DNA of 64,000 bases. It comes from Ailanthus altissimus (taxonomy: Eukaryota > Streptophyta > Magnoliopsida > Sapindales > Simaroubaceae). Below the pieces are notes generated by a model. The model had not been told where the DNA came from, made no database searches, and was given only the letters and a program-made list of their open reading frames with translations. A program made the position numbers and the translations under genes. The first letter of the stretch is position 1; each line of letters starts with the position of its first letter. Below, one piece after another: positions 12,553 through 33,560 of the stretch. The DNA lies in contig CAMPEX010000001.1 in the NCBI GenBank assembly GCA_946807835.1, positions 8,075,001 through 8,139,000 on the forward strand. The letters run 5' to 3'.

Positions 12553-12599
12553 ACCTCTCATTGATTCAAAATCGCTTTTCAAAAAGCTTTTTAAGATCT

Positions 12600-13460
12600 A
12601 TCCACACCAACGCTCTATCACTTAGAGCTATCTCTAGTTAAGTATTTGTTTAGATTTAACTCATCTTGGGCTTTTAACTATCTTCAAAGGTATAAATGCA
12701 TATTCTCTTGGGTACCCTTTGTATTGTGATCTTTTATGTCCCTTTTGACACTATGACCATAATCCCTAAATGACTGATACTTATTTTTATAGCAGCATCC
12801 TTATCATACATTCCCTTTTAATCCTTATCACTATAATGAGTAAATCTCTTATGTTGCTTTATGGTATGCATTCCTTCTATAATCTATATTGATTCACATA
12901 TAGTCATCTTATCAAGCACATATAGCCTATTGTGCTTCTCGCCCTTCATTATCACTATAAATCTTTTCACTACCTTCAATATTCCTTTCTTCACTTTAAA
13001 TGAATACCCTACTTTATCTAGCTTTCTTAGAGATGTCAAGTTCCTCCTAACTCAAAGAAAGTGCTTTACACTAAGTAAATTCTCAATCTTTCCATCATGC
13101 ATCCTCATCTTTATGTCAACAATCTTATGACTTTACTAACTATATCATTTTTTTTATTAGTACTTTACCTTTAATGAATTTGTAATTAGTGAACAAAAAT
13201 CTATCAGGGCATAAATGGACACTATAGCCATGATTTAGTATCTATTCTCTAGCATATTTCTTATATGAAGCTACCAAGGATTCTACAACTTCTAAGTCAT
13301 TCTCATAGAATATTACAACATTTTCATTCTTTTTTCTTTTCAGACAATCCCTTATCAAGTGTCTACTTTATTACAAAGATAGCACTTCTTAGATCTTTCT
13401 CTTAATTGACTATTCTTCTTATCTTTTTCTTTTGTAACCAAATTTGCAGCACTATCAGAT
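12600..13460 (-). pseudogene. Copia zinc knuckle / protease / pre-integrase remnant
   Basis: Read on the minus strand, about 13390..13340 gives a broken CCHC-knuckle-like C-Y-x-C pattern. About 13240..13195 gives N-H-G-Y-S-V-H-L-C-P-D-R-F-L, a decayed version of the copia protease D-S-G-C-S-x-H-M-C-P-N-R motif. Family knowledge places the pre-integrase region next, but stops make it unreadable, and pol ends near 12600. The active-site aspartate context appears lost. Confidence 0.5.
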
Positions 13461-13700
13461 TCATATCTCTACCAAAAATTCTTTTAAGTTTAATAAGGCA
13501 TTAACATCAAACATTGTTAAAGTCTCCATACTATACATGAGCATATCCAAAAATTGCTCATAACTTAAAAGCAATGAATATAACAGGATGATGGCATTGT
13601 TTTCATCTTCGATCTTAATGTCTGTTGTCACAAGATCTATGATTATCTTATTAAAGATGTTATTATGGTCTCTTATTAAAGTTCCTTCAATTATAAACAA
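13461..13700 (-). pseudogene. Copia gag fragment
   Basis: A 79-residue open stretch matches the middle of copia Gag (UBN2 family). It has a G-T-x-I-R-D-H-x-N-x-F-N-K-I-I-x-D-L segment, then I-K-I-E-D-E-N-x-A-I-I-L-L-Y-S-L-L-x-S-Y-E-x-F and E-T-L-T-x-x-D-V-N-A-L-L-N. The stretch is only part of the usual gag and is closed by stops on both sides. It is the main evidence that this element is copia and on the minus strand. Confidence 0.75.
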
Positions 13701-14082
13701 CTAATACAATTTTTTCTTAATATACAAACGATTTGCCAATGACTTCATAATGTAAAGGGCATCAAGCTTCTTTTATAGGCTATTGCCATCTTCTATCCAG
13801 CCACTTCTTTCAATACTTCTTTACTTAATGATAAAATTGTGGTACTATTGGCTTTTTTTTTGGTATTGTGTCTTTATCTAACTTGCCAAGTTTCATAGGT
13901 TTCTTCTTTTCTCTGGTAGTTTTTTTTTAGTTTCTTCAATGGTTAAATTTAACCCTTAACTCACCATTAGAGCTATAGCATTTACCTTCCATATATTAAA
14001 GTCATTTTGTCTATTGAACTTCTCTATCTCATGCTTGTGAGTTGCATAGGTAATACCACTTAGGTATACTCCTTAACCTTAA

Positions 14083-14093
14083 CTCTGATACTA
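14083..14093 (-). other. Mutated primer binding site of the second copia element
   Basis: Minus strand TAGTATCAGAG lies a few bases from the 5' LTR start and differs by one base from the initiator-Met-type TGGTATCAGAG. Confidence 0.55.
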
Positions 14094-14098
14094 ATTTA

Positions 14099-14913
14099 TG
14101 TAAATATTAGCCTTAGTGCTAATTACTTTTAGGAATTAGCCTTTGTACTACTACTAATTTGTCAGAATTTTTTTTGCATGCATTCTAAATAAACCCTAAG
14201 TGAATGTGAAAATTTTAATCACAAGCAATAAAGAATAAGAACAAGATCATGACAAAAGATAAAATAATCGCACATTTAAGTTACGTGGTTCGCCTACGTC
14301 TACGGTGGATCACGGGATCCTAGTCTCTCTTATTAACCATTCACAAAGAACTACAATTCATAAAGATCTCTCACAAAAGATTATTAAGGAATACAACAAT
14401 AAAGAGCTCTCAAAAGATCTATTAGTACTTATTTTGTTCACTCAAAACTTAAGCACTCTCTATGGCACATTCTTATACACTTAGCGTTTAAGGATCCCTA
14501 GCTTTCTATTTTCTCTCTTAAAGTTTCTCTCAAATGCTTAATTAATTATAAGGGGTTACAAAGGTTTATATAGTGTTTATAAAGTTCTTGAAAACTCTAT
14601 TTCTAGTTGGAATTAAGAATCAATGCATGTAGGAGTCCAAATCCCACTTAGAAAAGTCAATCGAGTTAAAAATAAAACTTTTTGATATCGGCACCTTGGC
14701 ATCATTGTTTTTGGAATTTGCGTTATAGCATTGCACAACCATGGTCGCAACGTTACGCCCTAGAGGTAGTTCCTCCATATTATTCATCCCTTCCTTACTT
14801 CCAACTACTCATTCCTTATATATCCATTGTGTACTCGATTTTGTGTTGATTCCTCATCAATTTTTAATTAAAAATCATGCTTCAAACATAATTTTGAATC
14901 ACCAATTCCAACA
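14099..14913 (-). repeat. Right LTR (5' LTR) of the second copia element
   Basis: About 815 bp running from TGTAAATATTAGCC to CCAACA. It is clearly related to 10870..12552 but heavily diverged, so the insertion is old. Confidence 0.7.
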
Positions 14914-14984
14914 AAAAATTTTAAATAAATTTTTGTAGACTTCAACATTATCAATTGCAATTAAAGATAATTTTCATGTTTTAT

Positions 14985-15080
14985 TTTTACCTAGGCAAGG
15001 AATTTGAACTCAAAACCTCTATTTGGCATGATAAAATGTACTGTAAATCTTTTATCATTAAGCCACAACAATAAATACAA
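14985..15080 (-). repeat. tRNA-derived SINE-like head (polymerase III promoter boxes)
   Basis: The minus strand reads TGTGGCTTAATGATA at 15067..15053 (A-box-like). About 40 bases further on it reads GAGTTCAAATTCC at 15011..14999 (B-box-like), followed by TTGCCTAGG. The order and spacing are those of an internal tRNA-type promoter, as in plant tRNA-derived SINEs. A complete tRNA cloverleaf is not present. The element's tail, which would lie toward 14940, is not clear. Confidence 0.45.
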
Positions 15081-15099
15081 GATAAAAATTTATTTTACC

Positions 15100-17000
15100 A
15101 AATCTTGTTCATATCATGCTAAATAAGAACATTAAAGATATGAGCATTCTAAACATGATTTTTAAATAAACCATGTAAAATATTAAAATACAAATTAGCG
15201 TTAACTTTAAAAAAGCTGTATATATTTACATTAGATTTTATTTATAACTTATAAAGTTTTAATTTATTTATTTTTTTTAGTTTGGTGGCCTGCGTTAATG
15301 TTGTCACGTTGAATTTTAAGTTTTATAATTTATGTAATGAGAGAATAATTTTAGCTCAATGTTAATATATTTGATTTAAAATTTTGTGATTTATATAATA
15401 ATATAATTATTAAAATAAATAAAATATGATTTTTTTTTTAATAAAATAAGTAAAAAAAACAATGGACGATATATCATAGTGTATTACAATCACTATTAGA
15501 GTTGACAAACTCACGCTCTTGCCAATAATAGTAGTGGCTTTACATTGCAACGCACTATTGTCATAGCAATTGCCTACATTTTTGCCATGCATGACTTTTA
15601 TTGACGATGCATTATTATAAAAAAAAATTGACTTTATCATTACATTGATAATAAAATTTAGAGTTTAATAATATTATTATTAAACCAATTCATTATCACT
15701 TTTGTCATCATCACATATCGTTGTTGATGATGACTAACAGTGGTTACATTTTTTTTTGAAAAAAATTATAATAAAAATTTAATTTAAAAAATAAATATTA
15801 AATAAATAAATCTATCACATCAAAATATGTATATTTTAAAAATAAAGTACAAAATATTACCTTTGTTACCGTTGAAACTAACAAAATAAAATACTAACAA
15901 GTAAAGATTTGTTTGAATATTTTTAAAATCATAAAAGTCATTTGCATCATATTTTTAGTCTTAAGTTTTCAAAAGAGAGAAATTTATACTTACACAAAAA
16001 AAAGTTATAAAATATTATGACTGATAATTATAATTTTTGGTAAAATCCTATATAAATAGTTTGCTTATACAATAAAAAAGATAAAGGTGATATTTGTAAA
16101 GCTAAAATGTAAGTGCTTTTAAGGTGAGATGTATGTTGGCAAACATTTACTCTTTTGCATAATGTTAAGAGACTACATGTGTAAACTGAGCTTTTAAGCG
16201 AGCATCATTAATTTTTAACAAAATAAATAAATTACAACTGCCTAACCTTTACTGCCCATCTATCTGCTTCTCTTAATCAAGACTAACAACATTATATATT
16301 TTAAATTATATTTTAAATAATAATGTGTCATATAATTATTAAATAATAAAATAACATAAATTTTAAAATTATTTATTATATTAAATAATTATTTAACACA
16401 TATTATTTAAAATGTATAATATTATTCTTATTTTTTTTAAACGAGTTTCTTATTTTCTTCTCTCTCTTTTTATATAATTTTAATGAATGTTTATTTTTTA
16501 AAAATACAAACCAAAATATATCTCAATAAAAGAAAAAAAGCAAAAAAGCAAAATTCTTGTATAAATAAAATTAAAAAGAACAAAAACTTGTTAAATTCTT
16601 TATAAGAAGAATTGTAGGAAAATATCAAAGAAAAAATAAATCATTGAGACCATTGTCATTAAGTAACAATAATATATTGTTTTTACTAAAATAAAAACCC
16701 TAAAACTTGAGAAATTTCTAAATTTTTAACCAATCATATTATTTAAAAAATAAATTCCTATGGATGAAAATAAGAATTAAAGATTTATAAACATAAATAA
16801 TATTTTATTTACATAATTTTATAATAAACGAATTTTTTTATTAAAAAAAATCCCTAAATTTTACCGTGATTTCAGTTCAGGTCGTCGGGGCATACAAAAT
16901 TTCCAAAGCAAAATAGAAATAAATAGAAGTTACGACTTGGTCTTCGACGCTTACACGTCAACTCTCAATTCGTCCGTCTACCTCACTTCAACCAAAGACC
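15100..17000. other. AT-rich upstream intergenic region
   Basis: No gene is supported in this stretch; the short frames are low-complexity. It contains a hairpin-forming repeat listed separately. Toward 16950 it becomes less AT-rich as it approaches the mannosidase gene. Confidence 0.5.
16288..16432. repeat. Inverted repeat, MITE-like hairpin
   Basis: The arm around ACATTATATATTTTAAATTA to ATTATTAAATAATA is followed by its approximate reverse complement, ending in TTAAAATGTATAATATT. This gives a folded-back element of about 145 bp. The sequence is so AT-rich that some pairing is expected by chance, so the call is tentative. Confidence 0.4.
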
Positions 17001-17323
17001 AAAATTACAATTCTCTCGTAAAATTCATTATTCTTCTTCCCTCTTTCCTTTAACTTTTCTCGCTTCGCTTATACATTCACATTTTCATCCCTTCTCTCTG
17101 TTTCACCCAAACGGAATTCGACCAGAAGCATCAACTCGAAACGTTTCTTTCTTTTTTTTTGCGTTTCTATAATTCTTTTAATAGATCAGCTCGGTTTTTA
17201 CATTTATCTCTTCTTCGCCTCTGTTTGCTATGTTTCCACTTTAATGAACGAATTTTTATATATAGAGGAAGAAGAAATATTAAATAGGATATTTTAGTTT
17301 GTGTTTTTGTGAGATCTAATCGG
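16951..17323 (+). promoter_or_regulatory. Promoter-proximal and pyrimidine-rich leader of the mannosidase gene
   Basis: An ACGT-core element, TTACACGTCAAC, lies at 16951. A CT-rich stretch (TTCTTCTTCCCTCTTTCC and further CT runs) spans about 17028..17160, typical of a plant 5' leader. No clear TATA box is visible at the expected distance. The transcription start is not defined by the sequence alone. Confidence 0.4.
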
Positions 17324-26635
<9,312 letters not shown>

Positions 26636-28465
26636 GATTCATACGCTGTTATTTGTTTTTGGTTCTATAATTCCAGGCTCTAACGAGACGAAGAGCCAGA
26701 AATTACATGCTGTACTACGCCAAATCAGATCAAGAGCCTGATGGAGTCTGCTGTTGCCTTTTCGACAAACAAATCAACTTAACAGATTTCTTCTGCTTCG
26801 GGCTTATAGGAAATGGAAGTACCTTAAAAGTAAAATGATGAATAGCCCTTAAAGGTGATTGATAAATGTAGCATAGAGTATAGATTATTGCCAACAGTTA
26901 TTATTTCTCAGGAACACGGTCTAGTCCCAACCTGTTAAAACGGCGAGGTGATTACAATTTGTAATTTTTCGGTAAGAATATTTGGAATGCCTTTGGCTTC
27001 TTCTGCCACTTTCAGACATTTCTGTGCTAAAGCTTGAACTAATGATGCATTATTTACTATTTTAATTTGGGAATATGGGGTTTTAAGTTCAAGTTGAGGC
27101 ATGGGGTGCCCTCTTTGAACTCTTTGTTTATTCTCTTTGTTCTCTGGCGAATAATGTTATATTTATAAAGTTGAGATTTTAATCTTGTCCTAATTACAGC
27201 AAACTGAGCAATGATTTGGTTTTTGGAATTGGAGGGCCCGGAGAAATTCAAATTGGCATTCGAATGCTTGGGAATTAGCAGTGGGCAAACCTCCCTCTTA
27301 AGTATTCATTTGATTTTTATTTTCCCAAACTACTTCTGGTCTGGATGATGTCATGATGATATCTCGGGGATAATTTTGGATTGAATTGCTGTGTTTGCTT
27401 TTAACATTTTCGTTTTTTTTATAATAACTTATTAGTTGTCTTTTAACAGAATATAACTTTTACCAAACGTATAGTCTTGGAACTTTAATTTTTATTAAAC
27501 AAAAGTGAATCCCATATTTTTTTTGCTTAATATTAATTATCCAATGAATACTTGACAGATAACATGGGATGAAAAATATTAGAATTAAAATTAAAAAGTG
27601 CAGTATTATTCTTATATGAAATATAGTAATACCTCTATTTTAGTATGACCAATGTTTAAATCCTAAACCCTCTTAATTTGATTCAAGAGGTTTAACCAAT
27701 TAAATTAACACACTACAAAAATATTTTTAAACTTGAGTTGAAGTATAACAATTATAAACATGCCTTTAATTTATTAATAATAATAATAATAATAATAAAA
27801 TAATAATAATGATGTTATATTTAAATAGTTGAGTTATAAATTTTGTATTTCAGTTGATGTGAAATTTAATTTATTTATATTAATTATTGTTGTATAATTA
27901 TTAAAATTAAAAAATCAACATCAAATAATAGTTACTAATTACCGATACATTAGTTAAGATACAATATATTGTGCCCCAATTTTATAAGCTTAATATTTCT
28001 CATTTGGTAAATGTGGTCACAATAATAAAGGATGTTTTGTGTCATATCGGTTGGCGGCCCGCTCAATTTATATTGCGAGTTAGACTAATTTTTAAGATAT
28101 TTGTCAACCTATTGAATAATGTACAACGAATGGGTCGAGTTTAAATTTTAGGTCCATTAAGTCCATTATAAAATCAATTGCTTCCATTGATGCCAATATG
28201 GTTTATAATAATTACAAATAATTTAAATTAAAAAAAATAATAATAAACTAATATTGAATTTATAAATTTTTAAACAACAATTAAATGTCAACAAGAAATT
28301 TTCTTTTGCAAATCCATTAGCCCTGATGACTACTTTACTCAAACTTTATTTTTTTTTTAATTATCTAAAAAGATAAGTAGTTATTCTGTTTTCTCCACTT
28401 TTAATGTAGTGAAATGATTTGTTAATGATATTTTAATTCAATATTTAATGAAGTTATGAGAGGAT
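26636..28465. other. 3' flank of the mannosidase gene and AT-rich spacer
   Basis: This holds the 3' untranslated region and then AT-rich DNA up to the gypsy LTR. I see no gene. Around 28030..28190 there is a less AT-rich patch that may be an old transposon remnant. A TAA microsatellite is listed separately. Confidence 0.5.
27774..27811. repeat. TAA/AAT microsatellite
   Basis: About eight uninterrupted TAA units, one AAAT interruption, then further TAA units ending in GATG. It is a simple sequence repeat likely to vary in length. Confidence 0.95.
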
Positions 28466-28970
28466 TGTTGGTCCCGTTTCAAAAAGTGTCAAGTGAATTT
28501 TTTTATTTTAGGGTTTTGAGCTTAATTGTGTGTTATAATTTATTTAAAAATTTGTATATAATAAAAAGTTGTATTATATTAAAATTTTTTGCCTCGTAAA
28601 AGTAAATTTTTTTTAAAGATTTTACAATTTATAAATAGATTTGATTTTTTATTTTAAATCATCATCAACTATTTAATACACACTTATACACAAGCTTCTT
28701 AGCTTTTATCCATTTTCTTTTATTTTTATCACCCAACCTAAGACTCGATGTCCTTGTTAGAAATCCTTCACAGCCTTGTTGTTAGAGTTTCACTTGTCAT
28801 TCTCTATAAAGAACCTAAGCTCTGCGACATACGTGCTATATCTTAGCCCAAGTTTAACAATAAACCTCGCTTGTTGATAATTCCTTAGTCTCAGCTTCTC
28901 TCAAATTTGGAGCGACCTATGTCTAGCCAGACACAGAGTATAAACGGACCTAAAATTTATATTGCAAACA
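28466..28970 (+). repeat. 5' LTR of the gypsy element
   Basis: About 505 bp from TGTTGGTCCC to TTGCAAACA. It matches 41973..42473 through CATCATCAACTATT, GTTAGAGTTTC, AAAGAACCTAAGCTCTG and CCTAAAATTTATATT. A CTATAAAGAACC stretch is shared near the middle. Confidence 0.9.
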
Positions 28971-28993
28971 TTTTTTTAGCATGCCTGGTGAGA
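28971..28993 (+). other. Primer-binding-site region of the gypsy element
   Basis: Immediately after the LTR the sequence is TTTTTTTAGCATGCCTGGTG and then AGACC. Its position and its GCATGCC-x-GGTGAGACC form resemble the priming sites of some plant gypsy elements, but I cannot assign the tRNA. Confidence 0.4.
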
Positions 28994-29039
28994 CCACATC
29001 CTTGTATGATAGTAATAATTAGACAGATGGAAAAAAAAA

Positions 29040-30480
29040 AAGAACTGGAAAGAACAATGTTAAATCATTCATGACCACTCCTTCACAACTTAGAAACTCA
29101 GCCGAGTCTGAGCAAGAAGATGCGAGTTTGGCCTCCGCCAAAAAAGACCTGCTGAACCATCAGTTGGAACGTATTACTCTTTCATACCCCAAATCGTTCT
29201 TCACAACCGACATCCAAAGGTTGGTCTCCCAGATCGCCCATAAAAATTAGTAACTCGGCACAATGCTGACCAACTAAATGGTCGCAGTGTTTTGGCATTT
29301 GATCGAAGATAATCAGAACATTAGCTAAAGTATACTCAAGAACCTTGAGGTAATGAGGTCGAACCAGAAAGAGTTGACTGCTCTGCTTTAGGGTCGACCA
29401 AATCCTGAATTACAAAAGCCTCGACGACAGCACCATCACTAAGCCGACTTACCATATGGTTTAGTCAATATACTTAGGTGACCTAAGAGGGTTGACTCTT
29501 CTAATTCTCAGGTCCACTACAGCCAGCCAGAATAAATTTTTAGTTATGATCAAGCTAGCAACATGATTAACTTAAGAAGTTTACACCAGAACCAAGATCA
29601 GGTCAGCCAAACCCAACTAGACCGATTCAGTTTGGATCTATGAAACTAGTGTAACCCACAATCTATTCTGGGTGACCTAAACTAGACCGCAATATACTAG
29701 TAGAGGCATTACAGAACATGAGGGTCGACCTGAGGCCCATGGCGCATCCTTTTTATAGAAAACCCTATCTCTATAGTATTTATATACTTTTTCCTTTTCC
29801 GAAGGGACACAAGATCCCTAAATTCTTTTTGTTTTTGGGCGAAGAGAATATCACCACTTTTGAGCGCATCTTTAAATTTATAGTGCAGTGTGGTAAAGCC
29901 AGTTTGTCTCAACTTGGTGCTCGAGTCAATCACCCATTGGGAACAGATAGAGGATAAATTTCATGCCAAATTCTACAGGATACCTCTAAAAATTTCTTTA
30001 GCCAGCTTAGTAAGAGTCACAGAAATGCTAGGCGAGTCAATTTTAAAGTATATAAGCTAATTCAGAAAGCTTCAGATGCATTACCAAACACAATTTTCAG
30101 AGACCGACTCTATACTTATAGTTGTCTACGGTATGTCCTTCGCGATGAAAGAACACTTTGAAGGACATCGCTTTAGGGATCTTTACGAGTTAGTAACCTT
30201 GACGGCTAGCTACGAGCGCCTTTTAATGGAGAAAGATTAAAAGTCGACGTCCTCGAAGTGAACTTACTACAAGAATTAGTTGGAGGTTGCGGCTATCCAG
30301 GCTGATTTAGAAATTGAATCGGAGGAATCAGATGAGGATGAGGAAGTATGCCTTACTGAGATAGTCAAGGGCGGGCCATATGAGTGTCTAGTGCTGAAGA
30401 AGGCGACGCCCAACAAAAATAAGAAAAAAGATCAGCAAGAACACTCAGATCGCCAAAAAGTATTCCTTTGATTTATGGAA
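29040..30480 (+). pseudogene. Gypsy gag (broken)
   Basis: A readable stretch at 29718..29930 holds the Tat-type Gag pattern I-L-F-P-F-P-K-G-H-K-I-P-K-F-x-L-F-L-G-E-E-N, then F-E-R-I-x-K-F-I-V-Q-C-G-K-A, the core of the retrotransposon gag fold. A second open stretch at 30280..30470 contains an acidic E-S-E-E-S-D-E-D-E-E segment and a K-G-G-P-Y-E-C-L-V-L segment, like the C-terminal part of these proteins. Stops and shifts separate the pieces, so no full capsid protein is made. Confidence 0.75.
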
Positions 30481-31600
30481 AACTGATTAAATTTTCGACT
30501 GGTTATTGAAAGACAAGCAAATCAAATTGTCCAAGGGCTATACCATCCATTTGGTTGACCAGCTGGCAGGGAAAGACTATTGTACATGGAAAAATTCCTG
30601 ATGACATAGTACAAACAACTGTGTTATCTTCAAGAATGAGATACAATAATTGATCGATGAAGACCGACTTCTTTTCAGCTCTAAAGGAAAGACTCCCCTT
30701 GAGGAGACCGACCTTTTCCCCATAGCAGGTGTAAACATTGTCATTATTTTCTTGAAAATGAAGTTATTAGGAGAAGGGCCGTCCACAGGGGTTTATAAGA
30801 CGGACAAGTCGAGAATCAAGATCCAAGTAAATGATTCGGCTCTCAAGAGGACCAAAAAAAAGGGTAGTCACATTAAAGCCAAATTTAGAAGACCAACTAA
30901 CCTCAGAGAAGACTTTTCCAACCTACCATCAGTGCCAGACCACTGGCTAGAAGGAAAGTTTAGGTCCTGATCAACAAAAAGGGTAAACAATCACCCAAAC
31001 CAAATGAAGAGACCCAAGTCGACCCCAATAATTTTTCTAATTTTAACATAGAGACCAATCGGCCTCACAAGGGGGTAACAAAGGAGGATACCCTTAAAAA
31101 AAATATCAACATAGTGGTTATGCTGCCCGAATCATTCCAATCCAAATCGGGGCAATTGTCTACTTTATGTGGTAGTATAGACGACATTTTCTATATTGCC
31201 AATGAGATAGATGAACCAGCACCTTTAACACTACCCCATCCGGCCGCTATATGTGAAGGCCGACCTCAATGAGGTGCCATGCAAGAGAATCCTAATCGAT
31301 AACCTTTTAGGAGTTAATATCTTGCCCTTTAGGATGCGAAGGAAATTAGGCATCAATAAGGGCGACCTAGAGCCTTGTGAGGTTATCATAACCAATTTTA
31401 TAGGTTACGAAACACCAGTTGATGGATTCAGTTCCCTCTAGGTTAAAATCAGCTATATTGAGAAAAATGAACTATTTTACGTGGTTAATTTACTAAGCGA
31501 CTACAACGTCCTACTTGGGCGAGAATGGATTCATTCAAATAGAACGCTACCCTCTAGCTACACAAAATGATTTTTAGAGGGCAACAATATAGGTTTATCA
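30481..31600 (+). pseudogene. Gypsy gag C-terminus / protease region (broken)
   Basis: The 30481..30970 part reads F-D-W-L-L-K-D-K-Q-I-K-L, then C-T-W-K-N-S and N-N-C-V-I-F-K-N-E-I-Q, as in Tat gag-pol linkers with a degenerate zinc-knuckle-like pair. At 31253..31560 a retropepsin-like stretch follows: K-R-I-L-I-D-N-L-L-G-V-N-I-L-P (the usual D-N/S-G is altered at the Gly), then Y-N-V-L-L-G-R-E-W-I. One in-frame stop splits it. Confidence 0.65.
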
Positions 31601-31619
31601 ACACACGAGGAGAATGTTA

Positions 31620-32340
31620 AAGGAAATCGAGGATAAAATAGTCGAAGAAATCAAAAGACTCCTCAATATAGGTTTATCAAGCTAGCCAAATATGTAGAAT
31701 GGTTGTCCAATGTCATCCTAGTGATAAAGAAAAATGGTAAGTTGAGACTTTGCATTGATTTTCACAATCTCAATCTAGTGACCCCGAAAGATGAATATCC
31801 GATACTCATAGTTGATATGTTGATTGATTCGAATTCCTGCCACCAAATACTTAGCTTTCTTGATGAGCATTTAGGTTATAACCAAATATTCATCAAGAAT
31901 ACCAATGTCAATAAGATAACATTCAGATTCCCTGAGGTAATCGGTACTTATAAGTAGGTGGTCATACCATTCGGACTGAAAAATATTGGGGTGACCTATC
32001 AGCGTGCCATAAATGCAATCTTCCATGACATGATTGACCAATTTTTAGAGGTCTACATTGATGATGTAGTGATCAAATCAAAATCTGACGATCAACACAT
32101 GGCTGATTTATGAACAACATTTTAAAGGATGCGACTGCACCAGCTTAAGATGAATCTTTTAAAGTGTGCATTTGGTGTCTTGGCTGGTCACTTTCTTGAA
32201 TTTTTGATACACCAACGAAGGGTGGAGATAGACCATCATAAAGTTGGGGTGATCACGGATGCACCTGCACCAAGAATTAAGAGAAAATTGCATCAGTGGA
32301 TTGGCAAAATTAATTTTTTAGGCGATTTATTTTGAATTCG
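31620..32340 (+). pseudogene. Gypsy reverse transcriptase (broken)
   Basis: The conserved RT blocks are visible: W-L-S-N-V-I-L-V-I-K-K-N-G-K-L-R-L-C-I-D-F at 31700..31760, then the Y-P-I-L and F-L-D-E-H-x-G-Y-N-Q-I blocks. Next come I-P-F-G-L-K-N and, near 32054, Y-I-D-D-V-V-I-K with the catalytic Asp pair intact. Several stops (for example after G-T-Y-K) show it is inactive. RT copies element RNA into DNA in cytoplasmic particles. Confidence 0.85.
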
Positions 32341-32379
32341 ACTAGTCAGCTACATGCTTGGTCATCCCTAATAAAATTC

Positions 32380-32990
32380 AAGAACGAAGAAGAGTTCAAG
32401 TAGATTGCTCACCATCATAAGATCTTTGAGGAGATTAAGAAGTACCTAATAAGTTCACCAGTCATGGCGCTACCAAAACCAGGACTACCTCTACTTCTAT
32501 ATATCTCGGCTGCCTAAGAATCGATCGGCAACATGTTAGCACAAGAGCATGATGGTGTTGAAAAATCCGTCTATTATCTCAGCTGAGTTCTAAATGACGC
32601 AAAGACCAGATATAAGACGATCGAAAAATTATGTTTGGCCTTGTAATCTTCATGCATAAAATTAAGATACTATTTATTGCCTACAACAGTGCATGTGATA
32701 GGCCAGACAAATAATATAAAATATCTTTTATCGAAGTTGTTCTTGAGAAATCAGTTTAGTAAGTGGGCGATTACATTATCATTCGCTCGCTAACATGCCT
32801 ACTTAATTCTTCATGCTCCGATGGACTCATCCGAGTTGCAGCTTGATTCGGAAGAGAAAATTCGATGCCAAGATCGGATCTTGTTCAATCTGCATTTGAA
32901 CTCTGTCTATTAGTGAAAGGCTTCATCCTAACTGTCGAAAGCTGTCCAATTCAAAGTGCTAACATGCTAAGACTACTAGAAAATTCAACA
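32380..32990 (+). pseudogene. Gypsy RNase H, first copy (broken)
   Basis: Decayed RNase H blocks are readable: P-L-L-L-Y-I-S-A-A, then V-Y-Y-L-S, K-T-R-Y-K-T-I-E-K-L-C-L-A-L and L-L-S-K-L-F-L-R-N-Q-F-S-K-W-A. These are the usual gypsy RNase H landmarks C-terminal to RT. Multiple stops interrupt them. Confidence 0.7.
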
Positions 32991-33028
32991 TAAAGTATGA
33001 TCCCCAGAAGGCAGTCAAGGGGCAAGCT

Positions 33029-33560
33029 TTGACCAATTTTCTAGCAGATCATCCTATATCATATACAGATAAATTTAATCATAAAATTGGCACACTAAGT
33101 ATGAGTTGGCAACTATGGTTCGATAGCTCAAAGAAGAATCAGGCTGTTGGAGTAGGGATCATCCTAATATCCCCTAACTGGGATAAAAATAAAAGAGTCA
33201 TTTTTCCTGAATTTCTCATGCACAAATAATCAAATTGAGTATGAAGTGCAAATTGTTGGGCTGGAAATAATTGTCGAGATGGGTATCAAAGGCATTAAAG
33301 TCTAGGGCGATTCTTTGTTGGTAATCAAGTAAGTAACTGGGGAATATAACTGCGAGGTTGACTTACTAGCTCCATATTGCAACAAAGAAAAACACCTCAT
33401 CCAAAGTTTTCATTCCACCCTAGTTGAATATTCTACGAGGATAGACAATTCTGAAACCAATGATCTCACCCAGGGGGCATCAGGGTTCAGAAGGACGATT
33501 GTAGAAATTTATTTGATTTATAGGCCATAATCTTACTTGCATACTCTAGGCCTGCCTAAT
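33029..33560 (+). pseudogene. Second (Tat-type, archaeal-like) RNase H, N-terminal part
   Basis: The stretch T-N-F-L-A-D-H-P-I just before the domain, followed by W-Q-L-W-F-D-S-S-K-K-N-Q-A-V-G-V-G-I-I-L-I-S-P, matches the start of the extra RNase H that Tat elements carry between their first RNase H and integrase. It has the first catalytic-Asp block, here W-F-D. The domain then decays and is interrupted at 33561 by the nested solo LTR. Confidence 0.75.

Larger units (their letters stand above)
10870..14913 (-). mobile_element. Decayed Ty1/copia element, minus strand, pol mostly missing
   Basis: Two diverged direct repeats (10870..about 12552 and 14099..14913), both starting TG(T)(A/G)(A/G)ATATTAGCCTTAG, bracket about 1.5 kb. 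That interior reads on the minus strand as copia gag, a zinc knuckle, and the start of the protease region. The PBS next to 14099 is TAGTATCAGAG, one change from the initiator-Met type. Reverse transcriptase and RNase H are absent, and many stops are present. No clean target duplication is visible, consistent with age or rearrangement. Confidence 0.75.

Noticed and set aside
12861..13130. An 89-codon plus-strand frame with hydrophobic residues
   Set aside because: It is the antisense of decayed copia protease and pre-integrase sequence read on the minus strand.
28030..28190. Possible left half of a hAT-like element whose right half would be 42520..42660, split by the gypsy insertion
   Set aside because: The two patches look similar in composition, but I could not find matching terminal inverted repeats or a target duplication.
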